Notes: generated by a model not told the origin, from the letters alone. Counted from the stretch's first letter, positions 11,193-23,592 are shown. The stretch: DNA of 64,000 bases from Hirudinaria manillensis (GCA_034509925.1 CM067530.1:10957501-11021500), one strand, 5' to 3'. Numbers and translations: made by a program.

Positions 11193-11876
11193 ATGGACGC
11201 TCCAACTGTGTTCCTTATCGTGTTGACAACGTTTTCCGTCGTTTCCAGGAAAGCATCGGCTCCCTGTGAAACTTTGGCTCCTTTAGGAGTTAAGCCGGTC
11301 ATGTGCCAAAAGGGTCTCTGTGGAAAATTAATAAAATACAAATTTGGTAAATAATTGGCTTTTCTTATGAAGAATATTTTAAGCAAGTGCTCGCTTGAAT
11401 GTCATTCATCTATGTAAATGTTTTTGTCCCTCTCTTGTCAATCTGTCAATCAAGTTACAACCTTACGATTGCTGTTTAAGAAGCAAATCACTTTAAGATG
11501 CACTGAAAAACAAACACTAAACAAATCAATATAAAGTCCGATGATAAATAAACAATGCATACTTGTGCAATTCTTGCTTAATTAAATATTGTGGCCTTAA
11601 TTTAAATCATAAATTAAGAAAATTCCTGTCGTTTTTCCAGATAAAGTGATCCACTATCAGCAGCAATGCTTATCCATTTACCGGTCCGGGGATAACCATT
11701 GCACAACAAGGAACACATTGGATCACCTTCTAGAAATATGCTTTTGTCGGGAGGAATATTGCAGAAGAATTAAAAATTCTACTTGTAAATTAATAGATGT
11801 TAATGTTCCTCTTACGGTAATCTCAATAATAACTACCGTATTTGCAGGAAATAGGTGCTGTCCATATTGTAAATAA
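11193..11876 (+). CDS. Small secreted cysteine-rich (Ly6-like) protein, copy 1
   Basis: Two exons, 11193-11346 and 11641-11876, joined at a phase-1 GT-AG intron, give 129 residues. An N-terminal hydrophobic segment (residues 5-18) looks like a signal peptide. Eight core cysteines lie at 25, 38, 43, 61, 72, 85, 87 and 92, ending in a CFCREEYC motif reminiscent of the CxC..xxC ending of Ly6/quiver-type three-finger proteins of invertebrates. The cysteine gaps 18-11-13-2-5 are identical to those of the neighbour at 12698-13424, as is the intron position and phase, so the two are paralogues despite low overall similarity. After the domain there is a hydrophobic stretch (about 106-120) and an extra CCPYC tail instead of a clean anchor signal. 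Ly6 membership is inferred from cysteine pattern; function is unknown. Confidence 0.75.
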
Positions 11877-12697
11877 ATAAAACCTTACTTGTGTGGTAAA
11901 ACCGTCTAATTTCCCCCTCCTAGTTTTAATAAAGCTAAGTCCCTCCCCCTTAGTTAAGAATTGCATAATTAGTCCCGCCTACGAGACTATAATACGAGGT
12001 ATAATATATCCTTAAAAAGTTATTAAATAAACAAATAAATGTTGCTTTCTTTATTGGGTTTCGATGTATTGTGACTGATCTATGATTTGTTTATGACAGA
12101 GCTTTGTTTTATCACCATAACTGATCCCACTAAATGTTCGAGTGACATTTTCATTGGGAATTTTGGCTAGAAAGTTTAGTAACAAAAGTGTTGAGACCAG
12201 CTTAATAAAATGGAGTCCATTAATAACTACCTAAGCAGCTAATTTCATTTATCGCTCGTTAATGTCAACACAACAACAGATCGACACAACATCGTAGCAA
12301 AACGAATATTGCAACTTTAATTAAATAGATTTGTTCAAAATTAAGTTTAATTAATGCAGATAATAAAATTAAAAAGTCTAGTCTTGATATATGTGTGTTG
12401 ACAAAAATGTGATTAAATTGTTATGACAGGTTATTTTTATGGGTCACATTAAATCACGATAATTTAGACGAATTGCACTAAATTACATTTCATTTGGCTA
12501 TCTTTGGACAGTTAATGCATAGCTACACAAATCATTCCAACTACCAATTGTTGATATTTCATTCAACAAGCGCCTGCCAAAAACTGACAGTTTTGAATTT
12601 GATTTGGGAATCGTCAAATGTTAACCTAAAACGTTGACGAACTGCTATCGGTTTGAATTTGAATAGAGTCTCTTTTTGAATAGAGAGAGTCTGAACA
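11877..12697. other. Spacer between the two Ly6-like genes
   Basis: AT-rich, with AATAAA-type signals soon after the copy-1 stop (about 11875 and 12027). No further exon or RNA gene seen. Confidence 0.5.
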
Positions 12698-13424
12698 ATG
12701 AAAGTTTCAGATGTCCTTACTGTGCTGATGGTAGTCTCCGTGATGTCCAAGGAAGTAGTTGCATCTTGCAACGATCCTCTGCCTCTTTGGACTGTCGCCT
12801 GTGACGGTGCGTGCGCCCAAGTGACTGTTATGAGGAATGGTAAACAAATATTTCTTTTATTTTATTAATAATATTAATTAATTAATTAATATTCAAACTA
12901 TTTTAAACCAGCTGCTCTTAAAGCGATAATTTTCGATTGGCAAATGCCAATAGATTTAATGTTGCATTTGAATTCCATCTTAACCACCCACGTTGATGGA
13001 TGTACTCCACAGATCTAAAAAATTTCATTTTTTTTTTAAATTTTTTATTAGAATAAAACTATTAAACTCCGATTCTTAAAACCTTAATAAAAATAAAATT
13101 ACGCATTAAATCCACTTAGGTACTTTATTTAAATTGCAAGGGAAATTATACATTTACTTTATCTTTATTTAATTAGTTAGTTATCATTGTCTTTATCCAG
13201 GCAGAGTGACCTGGCAAGGATGGAGATGCCTCCACGGTATTCAATACATGACGGATCAGTGCAGGTCCATTACGAAAGGGAACAGACGCATAACAACTTG
13301 TATCTGTAAAGTTAATCCCTGTGGAGGGTATAAGAGACAAAATACTCCTCAAAATTCAGCATGGAAAATGTCATCAATCTTTTTGGTTCCGCTATTTTTA
13401 ATATCCATTTTCGCCGCGTTCTGA
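12698..13424 (+). CDS. Small secreted cysteine-rich (Ly6-like) protein, copy 2, probably GPI-anchored
   Basis: Exons 12698-12839 and 13201-13424 join at a phase-1 GT-AG intron to give 121 residues. A hydrophobic N-terminus (about 5-22) is a likely signal peptide. Cysteines at 24, 35, 39, 57, 68, 81, 83 and 88 end in CICKVNPC. The chain closes with a hydrophobic tail (about 104-121, SSIFLVPLFLISIFAAF) right at the C-terminus, the layout expected of a GPI-anchor signal. This fits an extracellular, membrane-tethered Ly6/three-finger-like protein. The cysteine spacing 18-11-13-2-5 and the intron phase match copy 1 exactly. Start chosen as the first ATG giving a signal peptide. The family assignment is by pattern only. 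Confidence 0.77.
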
Positions 13425-13546
13425 GTCACGGAGAGGACATTTTAAATTAAAGCCGAGGAAATTTTTTTAAATACTTTTTGAAATTTAAATGTAATTTAAA
13501 TATATATTTATATACATAAAATGACATATTTGTCCAAGTACCATGG

Positions 13547-13867
13547 TCTAACGTTTCACTTTCATTCGCTAGATTCAGAATATATATATATATATACTGC
13601 ACACCTTCCTCCAAACCCTAGGCCTGCCCCTAAACAAAAAAAAAAGAGGCGAGACTTGGCCCTAGTGGCCAGAAGGGCCTCACCCCACACCGACCCGACG
13701 AGAATAGGGGCCAGCCTCCCCATCACCAAAGCATCAACGAGCCAAACCACACGGCTCCCAAATAAAACGTCGCTATAATCTCTCTGCAACCGGTCCTCAA
13801 GGATATTTATTCTCTCTGAGTTCGTTGCCTCGAGGTGTCTAACGTTTCTTGTTCATTCGCTAGGATC
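13547..13867 (-). mobile_element. SINE-like insertion with imperfect flanking repeats
   Basis: Imperfect 30-bp direct repeats (tctaacgtttc...ttcattcgctag) lie at 13547-13576 and 13838-13867. Between them is an unusually GC-rich block (about 13600-13800) unlike the surrounding AT-rich DNA. Read on the minus strand it begins near GAGCCGTGTGGTTTGGCTCG, loosely resembling a tRNA A-box, and runs into a T tract and an (AT)n tail at 13580-13598 next to the flanking repeat. This is the layout of a SINE inserted in minus orientation. ORFs on both strands in this block are not considered genes. Confidence 0.5.
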
Positions 13868-16126
13868 GTATCAGTTGGTTATTTCGTCTGATAAATTGCC
13901 ATAATGGAATAATTTTTTTTCTTAAATCAAATTACATTTAATTACATTTAATTGAAGAAAAGTTCTGAACAGGAAAGCGGTCCTCTAATTACGTCTGCAA
14001 TCGTGGCTTTATGATGCGTTTGCTGCATAAACGCTCTGGTTATTGAAATCATTTCTGGATAAATTTCGCTCAAACGTCTGCATTTGTTTGTATTTTTTAA
14101 AAGTAAAATTGGAACTCCACGAAACAAATTCCATTTAAAACGGAAAAGAAAACTCGTCTTCATGGACATTTTTCACCGTGTAAACACTTATTACTCTCAA
14201 ACCGGGATGAGCCAACCACGTAACTAGTGTTAACTATCGTTCAACGTTTCTTTGATCTTCGCGTGTTGCAGATCATATTACGGAAGCTGAAAGATCGGAA
14301 AAATGGCAGAAGAATGGAATAAAACTTTTAAATCTCTTCAAGTAAACAACATTTCATTGCAAAACAGCATCAAAGATGACAAATCGGGTCTCTCAAATGT
14401 TCGGTTGAGTGCAAGTCAAAGTTTGAGTTAACGGCAAGGCTAGCTCAAATCTTTACAACCGGTTGGCAATCTCTCAGCAATATTATTTAAACGAAATTTT
14501 TTAAACTAAATCAATATTCGTTATTAAAAAAAAAAGAAGATTAAATGACATTTTAATTCTTCAAATCGAACAATTCGAGCCATAGTTGCACGCAAAATGG
14601 CCGTGGAACTTCAAATCTATTAAAACGACGAGACGTGGAAAATAGAAAAGCATCGACCGACCATCGATGTATTTTTAAAGTTGATGGGCTTTTTTGTCTC
14701 TTTTGTAATTTTTAAATCAAACTCTAGCGTGTTAGGATTGACGAAGCGGCCATCAATCTAACCATGTCCATTAAGAAGCGAGAAAAATATTTTTAACGCT
14801 CTCATCGTTAACACGAGTGACGGATCCAATTAAAATGTCGATCGATACGATGTAGAGATATTTGTTATTAAAAACCCGAGTGGCTTAATTAAAGTGATTT
14901 TCTGCGTTTAAATAGCCCTGGATCAATGGAAAAGGAAGCTTATTATTTCATTTCCTACGTCAATTGAACTTCCCCTCGACTTCCTTTTAAAGCCATCACA
15001 GTTTGTAAAATATCGTTTATATCGGATTATCCTGTTGGAGTAAATTGGAGACGTAATTATTAAATAAAATTTAATTTTCAACAGAAAAGCGTTCGAAAAA
15101 GAATATTACTCGGCCTACTAGTACATTAGAACTAGACAACGAATCGTGACAGAAAACTGGGAGAGAATTTGCATCGGATGCAGAAAAAAATTTAATGCCG
15201 ACATAAAAACATAATTTATGACAAAGTGAATTTAATAAATGGACATCTGGCGATTGGCGGATTGTTCCTTGTTTTCCTTTGCAGTCCCGAATTTTACTGA
15301 ATTTTTAAATATATCCCCAATATATATTCTTTGTTCTTTAGAAATACTGTGCGTACTCGACCTTATATATAATTAATTCTGGTTTTATTGTTTAAAATGT
15401 TTTGCTTTGTCGCTCAAATTCAGCCATTTTGTTAGAAATATTCGATAAAAAGAGATTTTTGTGCCATTTTATTGGAATTACATCGAGGTAAGGTGTATTT
15501 TTACGCCGATTTTTGCGATTTTTGTTCATAATGACAGTATGGCCGGGGCGTTCTGCGCATGAATTTTTCACGAACGGTTTAATTTAATCGAATTTTCACT
15601 TAAATCGGATTAATTATTTTCACAGAAATGCTCGATCCATGTTAGGCCTCGACTTTATTCGATATTTATCGAAAATTAACTCGTTTTATTTGATATATTT
15701 AGTGCTGGATTGGCAAATCAATCTAATAGTGCTTAGTTGCTGATTTTGAAAATATTCTGACTAGATTGAAAAGTGGATGTTAATCTTAATGGACACAAAT
15801 TGTTTGGTAGTGAGATGAAGCCACCTGTATCACTTAGAAAGAAGGCTAAGATTAGATAAGATTACTTTGCCTCACTAATATTAAATTCATAAATCATTTA
15901 CAAATTGGCAAAGGGAAAATCCAGCCAAAACAATAAACACCTGAAGTCAATATGAAATCAAAAAGTAAATTTTAGGCTTAGCTATCAGTTATTTTGGTGG
16001 ATCTGATTTAAGATCAGCTTACAAGACAATTTGTTATCATGCTTCTAACTCCTAAACAACACAGCACTTTTTTCTAAAGTGAAACTTCTTTTCTTTTGTT
16101 CAGACTTCAAGATAGAATCATCCAAG
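13868..16126. other. AT-rich intergenic DNA upstream of the AT-hook gene
   Basis: No ORF, RNA gene or repeat family recognised. A CAG at 16101-16103 preceded by pyrimidines could be the acceptor of a 5'-UTR intron for the AT-hook gene. Confidence 0.45.
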
Positions 16127-17028
16127 ATGTCGATGCAGGTCTCAGAGTACGACTCGGACGACAACGATTCTTATGGAAACAACGGGGTGAACGAAGACAG
16201 AGGTTGGAGAATGGACACCCAGTCATCACCTGATAAGGTTGGCTGATTTCCACTAACATCAGAATCCATACCCATTAGCAGATGATTAATTTTCAATTGG
16301 TAAAAAAAACCATGTTTATCATATCCATCTTCCAAAATATCGAAACAAATACACCTTAAGCGACTCATTCATGACTCCTACTTGAAAGATGGTTTTGCTT
16401 TTAATCGAGATGAACGTGCTACTTTTAAAAACAACCGCTGACTAGCACCCCTTCTTCTTCTTTGTCTCCCACACGTGCACGTGTGCAGTACATGTGCATG
16501 CAGGGCCAGTTGAATCACCACCAACCTCCGCCAACCCACCACCACCACATGCAGTCCCCGTCCGGAGGCCATCGAATGGGCGGTCAGTTCCAGCCACAGT
16601 ACTTCTCCCAGTCCCAGACCCCTCCGATGCACCCGCAGTACGGACACCACCAGCAGCACCAGCAGCAGCAGCAGCCGCCTCCCCAGAAGCCGAGGCAGAT
16701 GGGCTCGGGCTACATGGTCGAGCCCATGCCTGGCGACATGGGAGGTCGGTGCGACGTGACCCCCTCGAACAAGGGTTCGACGGTGCCCTCTCCGTCCGTG
16801 GGGAGCATCACCCCGAAGCCGAGCCAGCACCAGTTCGTCATGGGCACGGTCAAGAGAAGGGGAAGGCCTCCGAAGCCAGAGAGCGAGAAGAAGGTAGGAT
16901 TGCAGCAGTGGTGGTAGTATTAGTAGTAGTAGTAGTAGTAGGTCAGGCTTGCTGATTGGTTGGTTAGGCCTGCTGATGTTATTCTTAAATGCTGCTGTAG
17001 ATGTTTTTTGTGATTGGTAACAAATTAA

Positions 17029-17072
<44 letters not shown>

Positions 17073-20000
17073 CAATATTGTATAATTATTAGGGTATTAC
17101 TTAGGCTGTCGTGTTGGATTAGTGAGTATATGGGATTAATGGTTGTGGTTACAGCCCTTTGAAACTCCAGTATCATAATTATTATTATTATTGTTGTTAT
17201 TATTATTATTACTATTATTATATTATGTTATTATTACTGTAGTATTATCATCAGCATAATAGACTAATTATCAAAACATTGCAATTGGGTGGCATATCAT
17301 AGCTGCCTTCACAGCCATCAGGCTGCAGGTTATGTTAGAGTGAATTAGCTTTCAGCCAAAAGAATCATTACAAGGCTGTGATAATCTTGAATTAATGATG
17401 ATGATGACGACGATGGTGATGATGATGATAATGATTATGATGATGACGACGACGATGATGATGATGATGATTGTTCTGACGATGATAGACAAATCTTTGG
17501 ACCTAAGATTCTACAGTCATTATGCATAGATATGATTTTTCTTCTCATTAACTCAATTATTTGTTATTTATTTATTTTATTAATTAATTTATTAATTAAT
17601 TATTGCAAGCCTCTAGTTTACAGTTGAAATTATCTCATCATTTGTTGTTGATAATATTTATTATTGTTTTTTTTATATTATTGCTTTTTAATTCATAAAA
17701 ATTGAAGGCCAAAAAAGAACCAAAACCAAGGGGTCGACCTCCGAGAAATTCCCTGCTGCAGGTTTTCATTGATTCCTCCTCTCTTCTGATTGGCCTGTTG
17801 TTGTTGTTGTGCTTGTCGCTGTTTTTGTTTGTTGTTGTTTTCTATGGATGTGATAGCACATCATGCTATGGTTTGGTTTGTTTGTGATGATACTCGATAG
17901 TGCACTGAGAGAATGTGATTGAAAGTATCTTGTGAGAGAGAGAGAGAGAGAGAGAGAGAATATCAAGAAACTAGGTGAACTAAAAAGTTGCAGACTGACT
18001 GCACGGAACGGCAAGCGATGGAATTCACGGTCCGCCAGCCATGCAAAGCTACGACCAATGCCTGAGAAGTAACTTGTTCAAGTTATCATCAAGAGAAGTT
18101 CTGAGGATAAAATCTTTCATCTCGGATGAAGAGTATTTATACGTGGAGATTTCCAATTGATACTCCTGAGCTGGAGTGGATGGATAGATGGATGGGTGGA
18201 TGGATGGATGGATGGGTGGATGGATGGATGGATGGGTGGATGGAATTAAGGTCCTGCAACTGGTTTGTTTGAGTAGAAAACTGGATGATGGCTTGTTATT
18301 GTCACTAGGAATGGCTTCTAGGTGTTGTTTTAGATTTGATTGTTGCTGTTGTTGTTGTTGACACTAATTGAGTTCTCGAGATGTTTTCTTACTCACAAAC
18401 TTGTGTACCAGGTCGCCATTGGCAACAAAAAACCCTCGTCTGCCTCCACTCCGAATTCAGTTTGTTTCAGAGTTTTTTTTGTTGTTTTTAATTTAATTTT
18501 CGTTCCTTATTAATTTTCGATTTGCGAACAATTTTCATTTTAACCGCTTCTAAATCGACCGCTCGCACGTTCGCTCCTCTACGATCCGGTGCGAGAGAAT
18601 CTCCGGCACGCTTGGCCCCGCTTTCACCAGCACCGGCACCGCACGGGGGTCGTGGCCGCACCGGGGGCTCTCGGGCCCCCTCCCGTCCTGTGGACGGACA
18701 CGCAGACGTAATCGGTTTCCTTTTAACCCCAGCAGAACGTAGACGGCACGTCGCTCCAAGAGTCTCCATTTCCTCTCCTGCCTTCGGCCTTCTCGAGTCT
18801 AAACAACACGGTTGACATTTTTTTCTCCTACTTTTTTATTTCTCGGTTTTCCTCGTAGCGGCGTCGACGACGGCGACTTCGCGTTTCGTTCCCGGCATTC
18901 GCGCGTTTTGCGCGCGCGCGGCAGCTCGGGTTTTAGTTTCCGGTTTTGATTTTAAAGTTTTGTCGGTTGCGGCCAGCAAAATAGTTAGAACGTCCGCTTT
19001 GTTTTTTATTTATTTATTTATTTATATATTTATTCATCATCACTTTAGTTTGCGACGTTTTTAGCTGCCATGCGTTCTATGTTGTCGTTTTCATTGCGAT
19101 CGTTCGAGCAGAACGACTCTGAAAATGACGAGCACTTTTTTTGGAAACGTTGCAACTTCTGCTTTCAGGATTCTGGCAAGAAGAGTCGGGGGAGGCCGAG
19201 GATACATCCGCAGAAGGTCGGTGGAGAGGTCGAGGGGCGGAGTTAAGAGCACCCGTCGAATAAAAATTAGCGAATTAATTTCTCTAATCGTCGAGCGCGG
19301 TTCGATGCCCGCGACGTTCGTTTTTACGACGTGCGATTGGTCGGATAATTAACATAATTTATTATTACATTATGCACGACGATCTTAGCATAAATTATTA
19401 TCATCATCTTTCGTTTTCAAGGATCCGGGCATAAAAAGACCCAGAGGAAGGCCCCGCGTCACCCCATTGGTCGGTTTTTGTTTCGCTGCGGCGTATCGGA
19501 CGATTGATTGGTTGAAAAAAAAACGATCGACACGAGTTGATATTCGGGACACGCAGACGAGCGACCGAGATGCGTGGCAGTTTGAATCCTTGAAGTGGTT
19601 AAAAACTTTCTCATCCCTGGTATTTCCAGGTCGGCGAAGCTGCATGGAAGGCGGAGTGTGGAAAGTTGAGGAGGAACCTCAAGAAGAAGGTGAATCTAAA
19701 TTAAATCGATAGCCTAATTAACTCTCCTAATTTGCACGAGTCGTGTCCGTCACGCGTCTCGCTCTGAATCATCTGAATATTAATTTTCAATCGTTTGCGT
19801 GCAAAGAACGCGTTACGAAAACCTTTCTTTCGGTCTTTTGACCGTGAAATCCCGTCTTTGTTGTCGTTCAGGCATTGATTTACTGTTTCTTTCACTCTTT
19901 GGTCTTTCATGCCACGACATTATGAATGCAAACCGATGACGTACGGAGTCGATCTGCACCAAGGTTCAGACTTCTAGGACTTCGAAATCCTAGGAATCTG

Positions 20001-21516
20001 AAGCAGACCATTCGACGTCTCCAGACGATCGGTCTTAAAGTGATTGTCCAATCAAATCGGATTCCACGTGCTCCGCTCTCTCCTGATTGGTTCCTTAATT
20101 AGATGACTTCGATTTTTAAATCCACGTCGAGCTGCTTATTTTTAGAGCACGACGTTAATTTTAAACGACGCCCAATTAAGTCGTTATTTATTTCCGACTC
20201 CTGCTCCGTCGGCATCACCTGTTACCTGGATTGGACGTCGCTTTAAGTGCTAATCGCACCTTTATTGTTTTGGTTCGCCCCGTAAAAAGGACTCGGGGTG
20301 GTCGAGTGCATCTCGGGCTGCAGTCATCCTTCTCTCCTTCCTCTCTTTCTTTTCTTTGCTCGTTCAAAGTAGAATTAATTGACATTAATCAGCTAAACCA
20401 TTAGAAGTACTTTTCAGCAATTTGAACTTCTCATTCGATCCAAGAGGTCTCGGAAGACTTACTGCTTACGTTGATTTTTATCTATGACATTGTCAGCACT
20501 AAGACTTCTCTCCCTCTATATATGTATATGTATATATATATATCCCTCTCTCCCTCTCTCTATATATCTCACCCAAACAATTCTAAAAAGAAAGTCTCCT
20601 TTCTTCCTATTTCAGGATGAAATCGTCGCAGCTCTGAAAGCCAAACTCGTGGAGTTGGGACAGCCGGTGGATGAGATCATCGCCCAGGTAAGGATTCCCC
20701 CGATGTCGAACCGTCGTTCAATCCTTCCTTCGTTCCAGCTTCGTCTCCAACACTTCTGTGATTTAAATCAAATGGAAACCTAAGAATTAAATTAATTAAT
20801 TCAGAATTAATACTTAGAATAGAATTAAATTAATTAATTCAGAATTAATACTTAGAATAGAATTAAATTAATTAATTCAGAATTAATACTTAGAATAGAA
20901 TTAAATTAATTAATTGATTAATTCTGAATTAATGCTTAGAATGGAATTAAAACCTCTCGGTCATCGTCGTAGCCTTCGTCTTCGGCGCTGCTAAAAGCGA
21001 CTCATTATTTCCAGGCTCGAAACAACAGGGACCAGACACGGGACTCGGCAGACGAAGACGAGGAGCAGAACGGGGCGTCTGCTGCACCCCTCACGGAGGG
21101 GACGTCGTCTGCTGAGGACCCCCAGCAAAAATATCACCACGGCTACTATGCAGGTGAGTCTGAGAGTATTTTTCGATGCAGGTCTATCTCTCTCTCTCTC
21201 TCTATCTCAAAAAACTGAGGGTCGAAATGAAACTTTTTCGACAGGAGGAGATGACTCCAGAAACAACGGGAGCAGCAACCAGCAGTCGACACCGGGACAT
21301 CAGGGCAGGGGAGACCGGCCCGGCGGTTGTGGCGACGACGACGACGATGAGGAAGACGATGAGGACGAAGAAGAGGAGGAGGTCGAGGAGGTCAACATCA
21401 GCAGCAACGCCAGCATGAGCAACAACCCCCATCAGACCAACGACAACGACGATGACGAAGACGACGAAGAGGACGAGGAAGACGACGACGACGACGGCTC
21501 GAGGGGATTCGACTAG
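16127..21516 (+). CDS. HMGA-like nuclear protein with four AT-hooks and acidic tail
   Basis: Nine exons (16127-16237, 16489-16893, 17708-17761, 19169-19216, 19422-19469, 19630-19689, 20616-20687, 21015-21153, 21245-21516) splice in frame to 402 residues. AT-hooks, which bind the minor groove of AT-rich DNA, occur at about 159-166 (KRRGRPPK), 178-185 (KPRGRPPR), 195-201 (KSRGRPR) and 211-218 (KRPRGRPR). Residues 38-150 are rich in His, Gln, Pro and Met; the C-terminal ~90 residues are rich in Asp, Glu, Ser and Asn. Hooks 2-4 each sit alone on a small phase-0 exon of 54, 48 and 48 nt, much as HMGA genes place hooks on separate exons. Residues 223-266 look helical and charged. A chromatin architectural role is inferred from the hooks. 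Donors for exons 1, 3 and 5 (GTTGGC, GTTTTC, GTCGGT) are weak, so isoforms are possible. Confidence 0.8.
16894..18540. repeat. Microsatellite-rich introns of the AT-hook gene
   Basis: Introns 2 and 3 hold TAG-type (16916-16940), TTA (17033-17070, 17175-17240), GAT/GAC (17395-17472), (GA)n (17935-17959) and GGAT/GGGT (18177-18243) runs. Exon 3 (17708-17761) lies between them. Confidence 0.8.
18540..19000. promoter_or_regulatory. CpG-rich island inside intron 3 of the AT-hook gene
   Basis: GC content and CpG density jump here, with CGCGCGCGCGG near 18913 and many CCGG/CGCG sites, against an otherwise AT-rich locus. An alternative internal promoter or unassigned first exon is possible. A plus-strand ORF at 18522-18815 and minus-strand ORFs over it show no recognisable domain and are not called. 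Confidence 0.35.
20783..20942. repeat. 38-bp minisatellite, about four copies
   Basis: Three identical 38-bp units (20783-20820, 20821-20858, 20859-20896) of AGAATTAAATTAATTAATTC type, followed by a longer variant copy to 20942. It lies in intron 7 of the AT-hook gene. Confidence 0.92.
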
Positions 21517-23367
21517 GCGGGCCGCGGGTGGACCGCCCCCTTCACTACGAACAATTCCGGAGAGGCTCTAGAAGGTCAAAGCGGGAATTCCAATATTTTG
21601 TCTTTGGTTTTTTCCTTTTTTTTTTATATTCGGGGAATGAAACTCCATGAAATATTTTGTGCGCGCACGAGTAAGTGTGCTTGAGCGCGAACCCTCATTC
21701 TCCCCGTTCCGGGATCGGGGTCGTGCCCTCGGGCGGAGCTCCTCTGCGAGATTCCGAGTAAATATGCATTTCCACCGGCGGAGCGAAGTCCGAAGCGTCT
21801 GCTCGTCCGGGCGGGAATGGATGGAGGGACGCCGATCCTTTCGGGATTCTTCCACCGTTCGTCCGTGCGTGTCCGGCGCTCTGGACCGATTTAGAAGCTG
21901 TGCTGACCCCGACTGACCCTGCGACGGGCATTTCCTTGCCCCCCTCCGAGGTTTCCGTGGTTACAACTTATAAACAAACAAACAAACGGTCGTCAACAAT
22001 CGGACGTGATGGGTTTCTCGAAGGTTGAAATTTTTACTTGTCTCGGAGGCGATTTATTTCTCGCGTTGTTGTTGTAACATCTGTTGATGATGATGATGAT
22101 GATGATATTGTTGATGATGATGATGATGATGACAAGTATGAAATTCACCATTGCTCGCCCATTGACAAACGAAGTCTTAGTTTTTTGATTCGCAGTTTCT
22201 GTCTCGCCGTTTGTTTCTTTGTTCGTTCGTTTGTTTGTTTGGTATTTTGTTTGGTTTTTTTTTTGCTCGCTCGTTTGCATGTCCCGAATGCTTGCAGGCC
22301 TCTCCGTATCGAGGCATGCAGGACTACGTTAGGCCTGAGTTTGCAAAAGAAAGAGTCTGTTGGAAGTTGAATTGTCAGGCGAACTTTCTTCATCTTTTCA
22401 GTCGGTCGGGATGCAACGTCGTCGTCGTCGTCAGCAGCGTCGTTGCATTCGTTTTTTTTATTTTATTTTCTTTTCTTCAGAGCAGAGATTCGTAAGACTT
22501 CATTGTGGCTTTTGCAGCAAAACATTTTAAAAGATTATTCGTTATGATTATTCATTATGATTATTTGTTATGATTATTCGTTATGATTATTCGTTTGTAC
22601 AACTACGATTCTAAACCTCTACTTGACTTTCTCGTCATCATCGTCGTCGTCGTTGTTGTTGTACCCGATGACTTGCAATGCACGTCATCGAGGATTGCTT
22701 TTGTGGATCTTTCTGAATTTCAAGCTGCAATCCGTTTTTGGGAAGAGTTGGTTGTTTAGCATCTGCCATGATCCTCCATCACTCACTCATTCATTCATCC
22801 ATCCATCCATCCAGCTATTCGTTCATCCATCCATCCATCCATTCATTCATCCATCCATCCATCCAGCTATTCTTTCATTCATCCATCCATCCATCGATCC
22901 ATCTCTCAAACATCAGTTACCCTGTTCGACTACTTTTAAGTTCTTTCGAGCCACGAGACTCAAAGATATTTTGGAAGGAAATTATTTTTGTTGCGCGATG
23001 TTGTAATATAATAATAATTATTATTATTACTTATTACTATTAGTACTGGGTTGTTATAATATAATAATAATTATTATCACTTGTTATTATTATTATTATT
23101 AACTTGTGATGTTGGCTGGAGTCGCTTGTCATAGGCAACTTGCAGTCACCTTATTATTATTACTATTATTATTATTGTTGTTATTATTGTTATTATTATT
23201 GTTATTATTATTATTATTGTTATTATTATTATTGTTATTATTATTATTATTTATGTTATGTCTCTGACGTCTGTGTACATAAAATGGTTCCATGCGCGTG
23301 TCGAAAACTAACCTTCCATGCCATTGGTTGTTGAAGTTAACAATCATTATTTCAATGATTATTATTG

Positions 23368-23399
<32 letters not shown>

Positions 23400-23592
23400 G
23401 TGGACATTATATTATAATATTACTAATAATAATTATATTAATAATAATAATTACTATTAATGTATGATTGTAAGCTGTGGGTCACCATGTTGATGTTATT
23501 GCTTCATTTGTGTTTCTCATTGGTGAATTGATTTCTGTTGTTATTATTATTATTGTTATTATTATAACTATTATTATTATTATTATTATTGC

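Noticed and set aside
13521..13789. ORFs on both strands around 13.6 kb
   Set aside because: They lie within the SINE-like insertion and show no known domain.
18488..18815. GC-rich ORFs in the CpG island
   Set aside because: Open on several frames because of high GC; no recognisable domain. Kept only as a possible promoter.
19285..19325. GGTTCGATGCC resembling a tRNA/Pol III B-box
   Set aside because: No A-box at the right distance and no cloverleaf stems; it lies in an intron of the AT-hook gene.
20783..20942. 38-bp repeats resembling a CRISPR array
   Set aside because: Units are directly adjacent with no spacers, and the genome is clearly eukaryotic.
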